Positions 42,889-52,435 of a stretch of DNA of 64,000 nucleotides are shown here, piece after piece. Each line of letters begins with the position of its first letter. Within the stretch, counting starts at the first letter, position 1. A program made the position numbers and the translations under genes. Source of the stretch: Locusta migratoria (lineage: Eukaryota; Arthropoda; Insecta; Orthoptera; Acrididae); NCBI GenBank assembly GCA_026315105.1, contig CM048745.1, positions 279,513,247 through 279,577,246 on the forward strand, in the 5' to 3' direction. A model generated the notes under the pieces. It saw nothing but the letters and a program-made list of their open reading frames with translations, had not been told where the DNA came from and ran no database searches.

Positions 42889-43010
42889 ATATACATGTCA
42901 AGTTTCATCTTTAGTTGTATTAGTACTTGGCTCTTCCACATGTTTCACAATCTGAAACGGTGAAGTAGTCAACAACCCGAAGATTGGTTTGAACACCACA
43001 GTGCTTTACT

Positions 43011-43108
43011 ATGCTTGGTCCTATTTGGAGGTGGTATGTCATTGCCTTTCTCTGACTTTCAAACTGACTTACCCAGCCAGTTATACGGGGACCTACAGTT
43101 TAACGCGT
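43011..43108 (+). repeat. interspersed repeat (CTGGNTAAGTCAGTT family), copy 2
   Basis: GGAGGTGGTATGTCATTGCC, CTGACTTTCAAACTGACTTA, CCCAGCCAGTTATACGGGGACC. Inverted relative to the copy at 44962-45058; together they bracket the CR1-type LINE. Confidence 0.7.
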
Positions 43109-43719
43109 GTTTTTGAACCGCAATGCTACCTGATGTTTTTCACATCAGCAATGTTAATCTATCTGTTCATATTTGATGGAATCATTCTGTAGATCAACGT
43201 TTGGATAGGTGAATTAAGTTGTTTGCTACTTTTAATTGCAGCTTGTCACATAGAAATACTGTTTCTGTGCTTCATAATGCTGTCACATTCAAAATTCGCC
43301 AATTGCAGTATATAAACAGAAAATTTTACAGCCATATAACAGATCATATTTCCTATTGTAAAGGTTAATTATTTAAGTTTTATTTCAAGGCTGAACTATT
43401 TGCAAATGTTCTAACTAAAGTAAAATTATACTCTTTATGAGTTTTAATGAAGTACTTCAGCACATATTCAATAGTTAGTCTCACCCCCTTCCCCCAAACA
43501 CATCTTTCTACCATAATTAATAAAGCTTGATGATTTATTAAATATCTTATTTTCAAGAGTTTACAATCAACCAACAGTGAAAATACTGCAGGTTTAAAAT
43601 TTCAAAATTACTCGCCTGATTAGCCATACAATTTAAAATGCTGTTTTCTGCATAGTTAGGTATGTAGGATACCATTTGAATCCACCCAGCAGATAAACAA
43701 TACGGGGTCAGTGTGTTGT

Positions 43720-44945
43720 CAGAGCCTGGGTGTGTTTTTCAGGTGGTTTCTCACATCCCACAAGATGAACAGACTTTTGACACTGTATCTCACAAGAGGC
43801 TTCTAACAAAATTGTGTGCTAATGGAATATCACCAGAGTTGTGTGATTGGATTTGCAATTACATGTCAGAAGGGACACTATGTAATAACTGATGGGAAGT
43901 CAATGAGTAAAACAGAAGTGATATCTGGCATTTCCCAGAGAAGTGTTATAGGCCCCCACTGTTCCTCCGAAGGAACTGAGATACCAACAGCCATAAGTAT
44001 AATGTAGTTACGGCTGTTGGTATCTCAGTTCCTTCAGACTCTTGACCAGCCGCTATCCCGTTTCCACCACCGATAATGGATTCAATAAGACCCACTGTTC
44101 CTTGTCTTTATAATCGATTTAGGAGACAATCTGAGCAGCTCTCTTGGACTGTTCGCAGATGATGCTGCCATTATCGGTTAGTAAGGTCACCAGAGGATCA
44201 AAACCAACTGCGAAATGTTTTAGATAAGAAATCTGCATAGTGAAAAAATTGGAAATTGATCCTAAATAATGATAAGTGTCAAGTCGTCCATATGGGCACT
44301 AAAAACAAATCGGTTACTCGTCATTTACATGATAAATCAGTCAAATCTAAAGGCTGTAAATACAACTAAATATCTAGGAATTAAAATCGTGAACAACTTT
44401 AATTGAAAAGACCAACGAAAAAATCATGAGGAAAATGAACCAAAGGATGTGTTTCATTGGCAGGACACTCAGAACATGCATCAGTTCTACTAAAGAAACT
44501 GCCTATATTACACTTGCCTGTCCTGTTTAAAGAGTATTGTTGTGCACTGTGGGATTCCCACCAAGTGGGACTGATGAAGGCTATAGAGAACGTTCAGAAA
44601 ATGACACCTCATTTTTTATATTATCGCAATACAGGGGAGAATGTCACAGAAATGATGCAAGAGTTAGTGTGGAAATGATTAAAAGAAAGGAGTTATTCGG
44701 AGCAGCGAGATTTATTTGTGAAATCTCTTTCACCAAATTTCGCCTCCAAATGTGAACATATTTTGCTAACACCCACCTATAGTGGGAGACATAAAAGAAA
44801 TCAGATAAAAAAGATTTAGGTGTTCTTTTTACCCACACGCTATTAGTGTGTGGACTGCTAGAGAAATATTATGAAAGTGGTTCAATAAACCTTCTTTCAG
44901 CCTCTTATATGTGTTTTGCAATGTTTATTAATGTGCAGACTGCCA
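43720..44945 (+). pseudogene. CR1/Jockey-type LINE RT, 5'-truncated
   Basis: Pieces in order: FDTVSHKRLLTKLCANGISP and LCDWICNYMSEG (RT motif A region), TEVISGISQRSVIGPH (normally SGVPQGSVLGPLLF), [124-bp insertion], PLFLVFIIDLGDNLSSSL, LFADDAAIIG (catalytic ADD intact), MRKMNQRMCFIGRTLRTC, VLLCTVGFPPSGTDEGYRERSEN in a shifted frame of the Y-C-AVWDPHQ-GLI--IE--Q motif. Ends near the (TATTAGTG...) 3' region. Multiple frameshifts; inactive. Confidence 0.8.
43955..44102. mobile_element. 124-bp hairpin retroposon inserted in the LINE
   Basis: Insertion 43967-44090 is flanked by a perfect 12-bp target duplication CCCACTGTTCCT (43955-43966 and 44091-44102). It contains a perfect 24-bp inverted repeat (43969-43992 and 44012-44035, beginning GAAGGAACTGAGATACC) with a 19-base loop, then a tail ending GGATTCAATAAGA. 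No coding capacity and no RNA polymerase III boxes recognised. Removing it restores the RT reading order. Confidence 0.8.
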
Positions 44946-44961
44946 GATTCACCATGGACTG

Positions 44962-45058
44962 AAATCCATGTTAAAGGTCAACCAGTAACTGGCTGGGTAA
45001 GTCAGTTTGAAGGCCCCCTCAGCAAAGGTATACCACATCCAATAGACCATGCTTAGTG
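44962..45058 (-). repeat. interspersed repeat (CTGGNTAAGTCAGTT family), copy 3
   Basis: TTAAAGGTCAACCAGTAACTGGC, TGGGTAAGTCAGTTTGAAGG, GGTATACCACATCCAATAGACC; inverted relative to 43011-43108. Confidence 0.7.
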
Positions 45059-45217
45059 AATCACTATGATGATCGAAGGAACATTTAGATTGATAACAGC
45101 TTTTCATTTTTGTTACTATACTACATAAGCCAATTTTTATTGTCAAATAATTTGAAATCACAATCAGAATTTCTCTAGTTTTTGTCATTTTAAATATTTA
45201 CAATTTAAAATATTTAC

Positions 45218-45345
45218 CACTGATTCTGAAGACTCAGAATTTTCATTTGCACCTGTACTTCTTTCTGTAAATTGTTTCTCAGAGTCGGTGGTTGGTGTAT
45301 GTGCTTCTGTATTCTCTACATTAACTACAGGTTGTACTAGTTTTC
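45218..45345 (-). CDS. host gene exon A (Ser/Thr/Glu-rich, internal)
   Basis: A 128-bp minus-strand exon. Acceptor TTTGTTTTAG|GAAAAC (start at 45345); donor TCAGTG|GTAAATA (end at 45218). It needs one base from the previous exon (split codon xGA, probably Gly) and ends in phase 0, encoding KLVQPVVNVENTEAHTPTTD then SEKQFTERSTGANENSESSE and SV: 42 residues. A donor three bases earlier (TCA|GTGGTA) would also keep frame. Exit phase 0 matches exon B. The preceding exon is not identified in the window. Same acidic, low-complexity character as exons B-D. Confidence 0.6.
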
Positions 45346-45566
45346 CTAAAACAAAGCAGAAATTTTTGCTTTAGAATTGTCTATTACATAATTTTACTAA
45401 TGAAAAAAGTCTTCTACATTTTAATAGTTAAATAAAAATTATAGAAGGAAACTTTCCTGGTGGGATAAACAAATATAAAAAATAGAAAACAGATGACTTA
45501 CCCAAAGGACCGGCTCATCGATATACACAAATAAAATCACACACAAACACACATACAAGCTTTCGC

Positions 45567-45600
45567 AACCATTGGGCGCTTCGTCGGGAAAAGAGGAAGA
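45567..45600 (-). ncRNA. hammerhead-like core, left PLE terminus (decayed)
   Basis: Minus strand: CCGACGA, AG, CGCCC/GGTTG partial stem, C, GAAA, GCTTG. The U of CUGANGA is C and stem II has mismatches, so it is probably dead. Confidence 0.35.
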
Positions 45601-45834
45601 AAGGAGAGGAGAAAGGGAAGGATATGGGTTTTAAGAAAGTCGAAAAGGAGTCGTTCCAATCCCAGGAGTGGAAGGACTTACCTTAGGGGAAAAAAAGGAA
45701 GGTAAACAAATGCACACACACTCACACATATCCAAACGCAAACACACCTAGACAGACATTTGTAAAAAGCAAAGAAGTTGGACAGAGATATCACTTGAGG
45801 CGGAGGCTCTGTCCACAGAATCGAGGCAAAGATG

Positions 45835-46258
45835 CTAAAGATGGTGGGCGGGAATTTGAATTTAGTGGAGGTTGATACCAGGTGGGCAACGGGAGGAGAG
45901 AATAAGCTGAAGGGCAAGTTCCCATCTCCGGAGTTCTGAAAGGGTGGTGTCGGTGGGAAGTATCCAGATAACCCGGACGGTGTAACACTGTGCCAAGATG
46001 TGCTGGCCATGCACCAAGGCGTGTTTAGCCACAGGGTGATCCTCATTACCAACAAACACTGTCTTTCTGTGACTGTTCATGCAAATGGACAGTTTGTTGC
46101 TGGTCAACCTCCACTAAATTCAAATTCCCGCCCACCGTCTTTAGCCAAGATGTGCTAGCCATGCAGCAAGGCATGTTTAGCCACAGGGTGATCTTCATTA
46201 CCAATAAACACTGTCTGCCTGTGACCGTTCATGCAAATGGACAGTTTGTTGCTGGTCA
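45835..46258. repeat. rearranged PLE 3' coding end (direct plus inverted duplication)
   Basis: A 114-bp GIY-YIG segment is present twice in direct orientation (45991-46106 and 46145-46258). Between them, 46107-46144 is a 38-bp inverted copy of 45835-45872 (CTAAAGATGGTGGGCGGGAA...). The copies differ at about ten positions, so the event is not recent. Confidence 0.85.
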
Positions 46259-46601
46259 TTCCCACATAGAACGCTTCACAGTGCAGGCATGTTAGTTGGT
46301 AAATCACGTGGGTGCTATCGCAAGTGGCTCTGCCCCTGATCGTGTACACCCTCCGGGTTACTGGACTGGAGTAAGTGGTGGTGGAAGGGTGCATAGGGCA
46401 GGTTTTACAATGGGGGCGGTTGCATGGGTAGGAGTCAGAGGGTAGGGAAGGTGGTTTGGGGATTTCATAGGGATGGACTAGGAGGTTAGGTGGGAGGCAG
46501 AAAGACACTCTTGGTGGAGTGGGAGTGGGAAGGATGTCATTAAGGATGGATCTCATTTCCGGGCAGGGTTTAAGGAAGTCATATCCCTGCTGGAGAGCCA
46601 C
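45862..46601 (-). pseudogene. PLE GIY-YIG endonuclease domain (duplicated)
   Basis: Minus strand: CNRPHCKTCPMHPSTTTYSS, RRVYTIRGRATCDSTHVIYQL, TCLHCEAFYVGMTSNKLSIC, MNGHRQTVFIGNEDHPVAKH, then, after the internal duplication, TVRVIWILPTDTTLSELRRW and SSRCPPGINLH. GIY (VIYQL), YIG (FYVGMT) and CxxC are intact; the usual Arg of R-NGH is Cys (ICMNGH). The CNRPxCKTC motif upstream is the PLE zinc-knuckle-like linker. Would be an intact C-terminus but for the duplication at 45991-46258. Confidence 0.82.
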
Positions 46602-46749
46602 ATTCAGAGTCTGCTCCAGTCCCGGAAAGTATCTGGTGACAAAAGGGGCATTTCTGGGGTTCTTCAGTGGAGGGTTCTGGATTTGGGGGGATGAGGAGGT
46701 GGCTCTGGTAATTTGCTTCTGAACCAGATCAGGAGGATAGCTGCGAGAT

Positions 46750-47954
46750 GTGAAAGCTGTTATTTAGTTATTGGTGTACTGGTTCAGGGATTCAGGACTG
46801 GAGCAGACTCTTCTGCCACGAAGACCTAAGCTGTTGGGAAGGGAACGTTTGATGTGGAATGGATGGCAGCTGTCATAATGGAGGTATTGTTGTTTGTTGG
46901 TTGGTTTGATGCGGACAAATGTGTGAAGTTGGCCGTTGGACAGATGGAGGTCGAAAAAATGTTGTATAGCTTATGGGACTTAACTACGGGGTCATCAGTC
47001 CCTGAACTTACAAACTACTTATGAACTAGCTAAGACTATGAATGGCACAAATATCCATGCGCGAGGGGGGATTCGAACCCCCGACCATAGTGACCGTGCA
47101 GACCGTGACTAGAGCGCCTCAGTCCCCTCGGCCACCGCGGCCGGCAATGGAGGTCGACATCAAGGAAAGTGGCATGGGATTTGGAATAGGACCAGGTGAA
47201 TCTGATGGGACCGAAGGAGTTGAGTTTGGAGAGGAAATTCTAGAGTTCTTCTTCACTGTTGGTACAGATCATGAAGATGTCATCAATGAATCTGTACCAA
47301 ACTTTGGGTATCCAGGAAGGCTTCCTCTAAGCGTCCCATAAATAAGTTTGCGTACGAGGCGGCCATCCTGGTTCCCATGGCTGTTCCCTTTACTTGTTGG
47401 TATGCCCGGCCCTCAAAAGTGAAGAAGTTGTGTCTTTGATGAAGAATGGGAGACTGCACATGATGGGTTGAAGGTGTTGGTCTATGTAGGCAGAGATTCG
47501 TTCTGTGGGGGCTTGGTAACCGGCCACAATCGGCCAGCCTGGATGATTAGGTTTGTGAATCTTAGGAAGTAGGTAGAAGGTATGGGTGCGGGGTGTCGGT
47601 GGGGTCATGCATTTGATGGACTCAGGTGAAAGGTTTTGTAGGGGGCCTAAGGATCTGAGAATTCCCTGAAGCTCTGCCTGGACATCAGGAATGGGGTCAT
47701 CTTGACAGATTTTGTAGGTAGTGTTGTCTGAAAGCAGACAGTCCCTCAGCCACATACTCCCGCCGATCAAGTACCACGGTCGTGGATCCCTTGTCGGCGG
47801 GGAGAATGATGATGGAATGGTCAGCCTTCAGATCACGGATAGCTCGGGATTCAGCTGCGGTAATGTTGGGAGTAGGATTAAGGTTTTTCAGGAAGGACTG
47901 GGAGGCAATGTTGGAAGTAAGGAATTTCTGGGATTGGAACAACTCCTTCTCCAC
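46750..47954 (-). pseudogene. PLE reverse transcriptase (broken, SINE-interrupted)
   Basis: Minus strand from 47954: MEKELFQSQKFLTSNIASQS, AIRDLKADHSIIILPADKGS, TTVVLDRREYV (the LPADKG-TVV-DR N-terminal RT block), a frameshift, YKICQDDPIPDVQ, TFYLLPKIHKPNHPGWPIVA, GYQAPTERISAYIDQHLQPI (PLE motif LPKIHKP--P-RPIVS), a gap covering motif A, SYANLFMGRLEEAFL, RFIDDIFMICTNSEEEL (the catalytic DD intact), FTWSYSKSHATFLDVDLH, then the SINE at 46955-47146, then HLSNGQLHTFVRIKPTNKQQ. About three frameshifts and a partial deletion. Telomerase-like RT of Penelope elements. Confidence 0.85.
46944..47157 (-). repeat. tRNA-derived SINE (family A), copy 5
   Basis: Reverse copy (46955-47146) inserted in the PLE RT, with a perfect 11-bp target duplication ATGGAGGTCGA (46944-46954 and 47147-47157). 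Its tail side is shortened compared with copies 3 and 4 (it begins near AATGTTGTATAGC). Confidence 0.93.
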
Positions 47955-48005
47955 TTCCTTAAAACCAATATTCTTCCCTTTCTCCTCTCCTTTCTTCCTC
48001 TTTTC

Positions 48006-48038
48006 CTGATGAAGCGACCAACGGTTGTGAAAGCTTGT
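48006..48038 (+). ncRNA. hammerhead-like core, right PLE terminus
   Basis: CTGATGA, AG, a perfect 5-bp stem CGACC/GGTTG with loop AAC, T, GAAA, then GCTTG. Both conserved boxes are intact. AGCT after GAA is self-complementary, suiting a tiny stem III that pairs in a dimer. Confidence 0.5.
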
Positions 48039-48120
48039 ATGTGTGTTTGTGTGTGATTTTATTTGTGTCTATCGACGAGCCGGTCCTTTGTGTAAGTCAT
48101 CTGTTTTCTATTTTTTTATA

Positions 48121-48880
48121 TTAATAGTTAAATAACTATACTTAAACTTTCAAGTATTTACAAAAGTTTTTAATTACATTTCTGCTTGTTGACATCACTT
48201 AGAGCCTTCCAAGAAGCAATAATAGTCTAGAGATTACAACAAAATCAAACTTTGAAAATTATTTTTTGAACTACCTTATAACATACCGGGAAAATGAGTA
48301 AACAAACACCAAACCAAACTGACACATGAAGGAAACATCGATATTAAACATTAGTTATGTGAAGGAAGCCCAGTGCAGAGATCAAATTAATTAATAGTCA
48401 TCATCACCATCACTACTTCCAGGGATCAGGTTGGTTGATTGCCTCTTTCATCTTCAAGGGTTATCATCATTCTGGGCCTACTGAGGTTTCTTCTGCTTAT
48501 ACAACTATATCTCAGGTTGTTTCATTGAGTCTTTATTTTGAAATACTACTCACATGCTCTTTCAAGCTGTTTCTAAATTTCTCTTGTGCTGTTTACTCCT
48601 TAAAACTCAGTTCTTCTCTAATTTGCTCATTCATCATCTAGCCTTAATAAGTGAAATCACATTTTTTAAATTTTTTTTATTTTTTATTTTATTTTTTTAG
48701 AAATACCATTGCACTGTGTTTATCTCCTCTCTGTAAGAACCCAAAATTCACTCCCATGCATCATCCATATCACAGTCACAACTGTTTGAAATTTTATTTT
48801 TGTCTCCTTTTCAACAGCATTCATAAAGTTCAATTAACAGTGCTACATGTATAATGAAAACTATGATTGTTGTTTTGATA
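48121..48880. other. no recognisable feature
   Basis: AT-rich; a T-rich stretch at 48660-48700. No motif found. Confidence 0.45.
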
Positions 48881-48881
48881 A

Positions 48882-49350
48882 TGAATTTCCATTCTGCAGC
48901 AGAGTGTACACTGATATGAAATGTCTTGGCAACTTAAAACTGTTTGCCACTCTGAGGCTTGAACTCTGGATCTTTGTCTTTCAGGGACAAGTGCTCTACC
49001 AACAAAGTTATCACACCACGACTCATAACATATCTGTCACAGCTTTAATACTGCTAGTTCATTTCTCCCACCTATCAAACTTTACAGTAGTTTTCCTGTG
49101 AAACTTGTGAGACCAGCTAATATTGCAGAGCCCACAGGATGTTTCCACAATGATTTTCATTTCCTTATAGGAGAAGTATGGAAGGTAGGAGGTGGGGATC
49201 TGGTAGAAGCAAGCTTGTGAGGACAGGTTCGTGAGTTGTGCTCAGGTAGCTCAACTGGTAGAACACCTGCCCACGAATGGAAAAAAAAAAAAATCCAAAG
49301 AACGAGTCTTCGCCCAGTGCACATGTTCAATCTGCCAGGAAGTCTGATAA
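48882..49350. repeat. inverted pair of family B tRNA-like SINEs
   Basis: 48882-49030 is a reverse copy (ACAAGTGCTCTACCAACAAAG = A-box side, GGCTTGAACTC = B-box side). 49236-49350 is a forward copy (GGTAGCTCAACTGGTAGAAC, CTGCCCACGAATGG, an A13 run, then AATCTGCCAGGAAGTC). They face each other across 200 bp containing GGAGGTAGGAGG-type sequence. Looks like a composite repeat rather than two random hits. Confidence 0.65.
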
Positions 49351-49431
49351 AGCTTATTGTCTACATCTGTATTATGCTAGTAACTTGTTGATTTCCTAAA
49401 TAATAAAGACTGTTAACTTGTTCAATAATAT

Positions 49432-49870
49432 AATGAGGATAGATTGCAACTCACCAAAAAGACAATAAGGTGCAGACCGGTAAATAAAAAGACAATCACA
49501 GTAGCACAACTTAAATTTCCAGTCACAGCCTTCATCAGAAAAATAACATATCTACATTCACAAAATTACTCAGGCACTACTTGTGCACACATCACCGAAT
49601 GATGTGGCTGGAAATTTAAGTTGTGTGACAGTGACAGTCTTTTTTACATGCCTGTCTGCGACTCAGCAATTGTCTGTACTCCTTTCCACTTTGAGGACAG
49701 CATGCCGCTTTCTTCTTGTTAAAACTTGTTCACTTCTTCTGGGATCTGTTGGCAGCATATTAGAAGACTTGAGGTCAGGGCAAAAAGTTGAAATCCAAAC
49801 CCGAACGAACATGTGGGTTTGGGTTGAAAGGGCTAAGGTGAGTTGCAACCTATCCTCATTATATTATGAG
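49432..49870. repeat. PLE-derived inverted-end element 1
   Basis: Starts ATAATGAGGATAGATTGCAACTCACC and ends with its complement GGTGAGTTGCAACCTATCCTC (49838-49858). Contains a reverse CTGATGA core (49532-49538) with GAAA at 49516-49519, and a forward GGCTGGAAATTTAAGTTGTG partner (49602-49625). No coding region. Confidence 0.65.
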
Positions 49871-49952
49871 CATTCCAAGCTGGACTCCGTTTTGTTAACT
49901 TGCTGTTACTGATAATATTTAATAATGGAAACTCCAGCTCCAGGTTGTAATT

Positions 49953-50205
49953 CAACAATATAATGAGGACAGTTTTCAAGTCACCGCAAAGACGTAACAA
50001 CGGCTGCGAGAGGCTCATAAAAAAGACACACACATCAACACTTAAGTTATCGGCCACGGTCTTCTTCAAAATTAAGAACATCCACACAAACACACAGGCA
50101 TGCTTTACAGTACACAACCATTGTATGTGTGTGTCTTTTTTCTGTGACTGTCACAGCCCGTCAGTACGTCTTTGCGGTGGGTTGAAAACAGTCATTATAT
50201 TGTTA
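49953..50205. repeat. PLE-derived inverted-end element 2
   Basis: AACAATATAATGAGGACAG then TTTTCAAGTCACCGCAAAGACG at the left is mirrored by CGTCTTTGCGGTGGGTTGAA and AACAGTCATTATATTGTT at the right. Contains TTATCGGCCACGGTCTTCTTCA, a decayed hammerhead-like core read on the minus strand. Confidence 0.7.
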
Positions 50206-50790
50206 ATAACAATCTTTGATCTGAATGGCTCATTTCATTTAATTAATTGAGATCCACAACTATATTAAAATTAAAACACAAAATGAACACATTTTCATAT
50301 TTGAGATACAAACTCAAGAATTATAATATACACTCTGCCAGACGAAGTCAAGCACCCATAAGACATGATGAAAAGTAAATGTAACTTAATACTTTTACAC
50401 AATATTGGCAGCTATGTAAATGATTAGAGAACCATTTTCTATGTGAGGTAGAGTGTAGAGTGGCCTAAAACTGTAGAATGAAACAAAAATTATGGTAAGT
50501 CATACATGTCTAAGCAAGGAAAGAGATTGCAACGTTGCAGGTTCCAAACATCAGTTACAGTATGCATATGCAGGTGCATTGCTCTCGAAGAAAGTGTGTA
50601 TTCTGTAAATTTTGTATCTTGGTTGCTTATGTAGAATTTAGAATTAAGAATTGCGGCATCTGTTCTTTCGGACAGGTCCGTAAGAACAGAGTCGCTATGT
50701 GATGCTACAGCTGTTCTTAATACAGATTTTAACTGAGACGTTTCAGTCTCAATTGCTGGCAGATATTGTTATCATACAAAATGGAAAATT
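50206..50790. other. no recognisable feature
   Basis: AT-rich, no motif found. Confidence 0.45.
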
Positions 50791-50799
50791 TGTTCTGGG

Positions 50800-51245
50800 G
50801 CTAGGTTTCAAACACTGGAGCTCCTGCTTACTAGCCAGTTGTGCTAAACCTGTGCACCATCCCAGGCACATGGGTTTTACACACTTGCATGGCTACTCAA
50901 GCTAGTACTCCATCCAACACAAACTGTCATGAGTCTTTTTACTTTGATCATTTTACCCCATGGCTTGCAGCTGGGCCCTATATTACTGCCAGGAGTCCGA
51001 TCCTCATGTGCACCCATACTGAAATATGCGTCAGTCTTCAATATGGAGACTTAAAATTAAGAGTTTTCTTGTCTGTTCTTTTGGACATGTGCTTAGTTAG
51101 TCCCTGCAGGTGTGCTAAGCCCATGTGCCTGGGGTGGACAGGGCTTCAGTGCAACTGCCCAGTATGCAGGAGCTCCCGTGTTCGAATCCTGGCACCGACA
51201 CAAATTTTCATATGTCTGTGTCTTGTAACACCTACTAGCTGCTGA
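50800..51245. repeat. inverted pair of tRNA-like SINE heads (family C)
   Basis: Left reverse unit: GGTTTCAAACACTGGAGCTC, CTGCTTACTAGCCAG, ACCATCCCAGGCACATGGG (50800-50880). Right forward unit: CCCATGTGCCTGGGGTGG, AGTATGCAGGAGCTCCCG, TGTTCGAATCCTGGCACCG (51118-51200; B box GTTCGAATCC), followed by a 31-base A run (51249-51279) that looks like a SINE tail. Confidence 0.6.
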
Positions 51246-51246
51246 G

Positions 51247-51281
<35 letters not shown>

Positions 51282-51469
51282 AACAACAACACTGCCGTTA
51301 GTGAAAAGTGCAACACTGAGAAGGAAATAACCGAAAAGCACCACACTTGGTGTACGAGCAATAAGTAGTATGTTTTGCAGTGAGAGGGGGTACACCTAAG
51401 CCAAGCAGAGCTCTCTCACCAACAGGGTTGGTGTTGAGCCTAGTGTAGTCGGAGCAGAGCTGTCATATG

Positions 51470-52435
51470 ACGTGGAAACACAACAGTGAGTGTCAGTATC
51501 TGCATGTGGAGAAGTTCGAACATGGCATAATGATTGGTCTCCAGGAAACTGGGTTGTCATACCGTAACATTTCGGCTTGCACAGGATGTGCTGATAAAAC
51601 AGTGATGATGTGTGTGGAAGCAGTTGACAGAGGAAGATTGTACACAGCAACAAGTGGGAACTGGACCATGGAACATGACCATGGTATGGGACGACCATCA
51701 TCTTGTCCACATGGCCCTAATGTACCATACAGCACCATCCACAGTGTTGGCTCGTTGCTGGAGCACTGCAACAGGTGTGAACTCATCTGCATTGACCGTT
51801 TATTGCTGTCTGCTGCAGGTTGAAATGGTTGCAACTGTGTCATTATGTTGGCTTCCATTGTCCAGAACCCAAAAGCTCATCCAACTCCACTGGGATTCTG
51901 AGTGGCAAGATGTAATTTTTTCGTACAAGTCTTGCAGTGATAGCCTCATACATGTCCAGTGGTACCGTGGTGTGCACAACCTGGAGAGCTACACTATGGA
52001 GCAGCATAGGTAACAAACACCAGGTGTGACGGTTTGGAGTGCTTCCTACATATTGAGGGCACTTTGAACACCTACTGGTATCTACCAGTAGATACAGAGC
52101 CTGAGGCAATCCCCCTGCTTCAGGCATCTCCTCAGGCCACAAACTACGAGGATATATAGGCCTTCTTCGAAGTGCAACGGACACCACTTTTCCTTGGTCT
52201 GCATGTTCGCCAAACATATTGCCCAATGTACATGTCTGGGATATGGTTGGTTGGCACCCTGGTGTGCCATGGGTCCTCTAGTAACTAGTGTCATGGTTTT
52301 ATGGGCTCAGACATAACAAACTGTTTGGAGGTAAATCCCTCAGGAATGTATGCAGAACATTATTGATTCAATGCCACGGTATATAGCAACTCTAATTGGA
52401 GTGCATGGTGGTCACATGGCATACTGAATAGTAGG
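51470..52435 (+). pseudogene. Tc1-like transposase remnant
   Basis: KFEHGIMIGLQETGLSYRNI (N-terminal HTH, normally F-RGRIIGL-EAG-SYR-IA), then shifted frames with YIEGTLNTYWYLPVDTEPEA-like codons, LHVRQTYCPM, and IPQECMQNIIDSMPRYIATL and IGVHGGHMAY at the end (normally IPQETI--L--SMPRR-AA-I-A-GG-T-Y). Many stops. Degenerate Tc1 without visible TIRs. Confidence 0.65.

Larger units (their letters stand above)
45440..48120 (-). mobile_element. Penelope-like element with inverted terminal repeats
   Basis: About 2.7 kb on the minus strand. Order from right: terminal repeat (47950-48120), RT (47954 to about 46750, interrupted by a SINE), GIY-YIG domain (46601-45862), G-rich UTR, terminal repeat (45440-45610). 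The two terminal repeats are inverted: GATGACTTACCCAAAGGACCGGC at 45493 against GCCGGTCCTTTGTGTAAGTCATC near 48080-48103. Each contains a hammerhead-like core. It lies upstream of host exon A on the gene's own strand. Coding frames are broken. Confidence 0.85.

Noticed and set aside
42756..42963. ORFs of 61 and 113 codons with repeated peptide
   Set aside because: The repetition is the 43-bp tandem duplication; no protein family recognised.
51843..52294. Minus-strand ORFs of 70 and 127 codons
   Set aside because: Antisense to the Tc1 remnant, whose plus-strand motifs explain the conservation.
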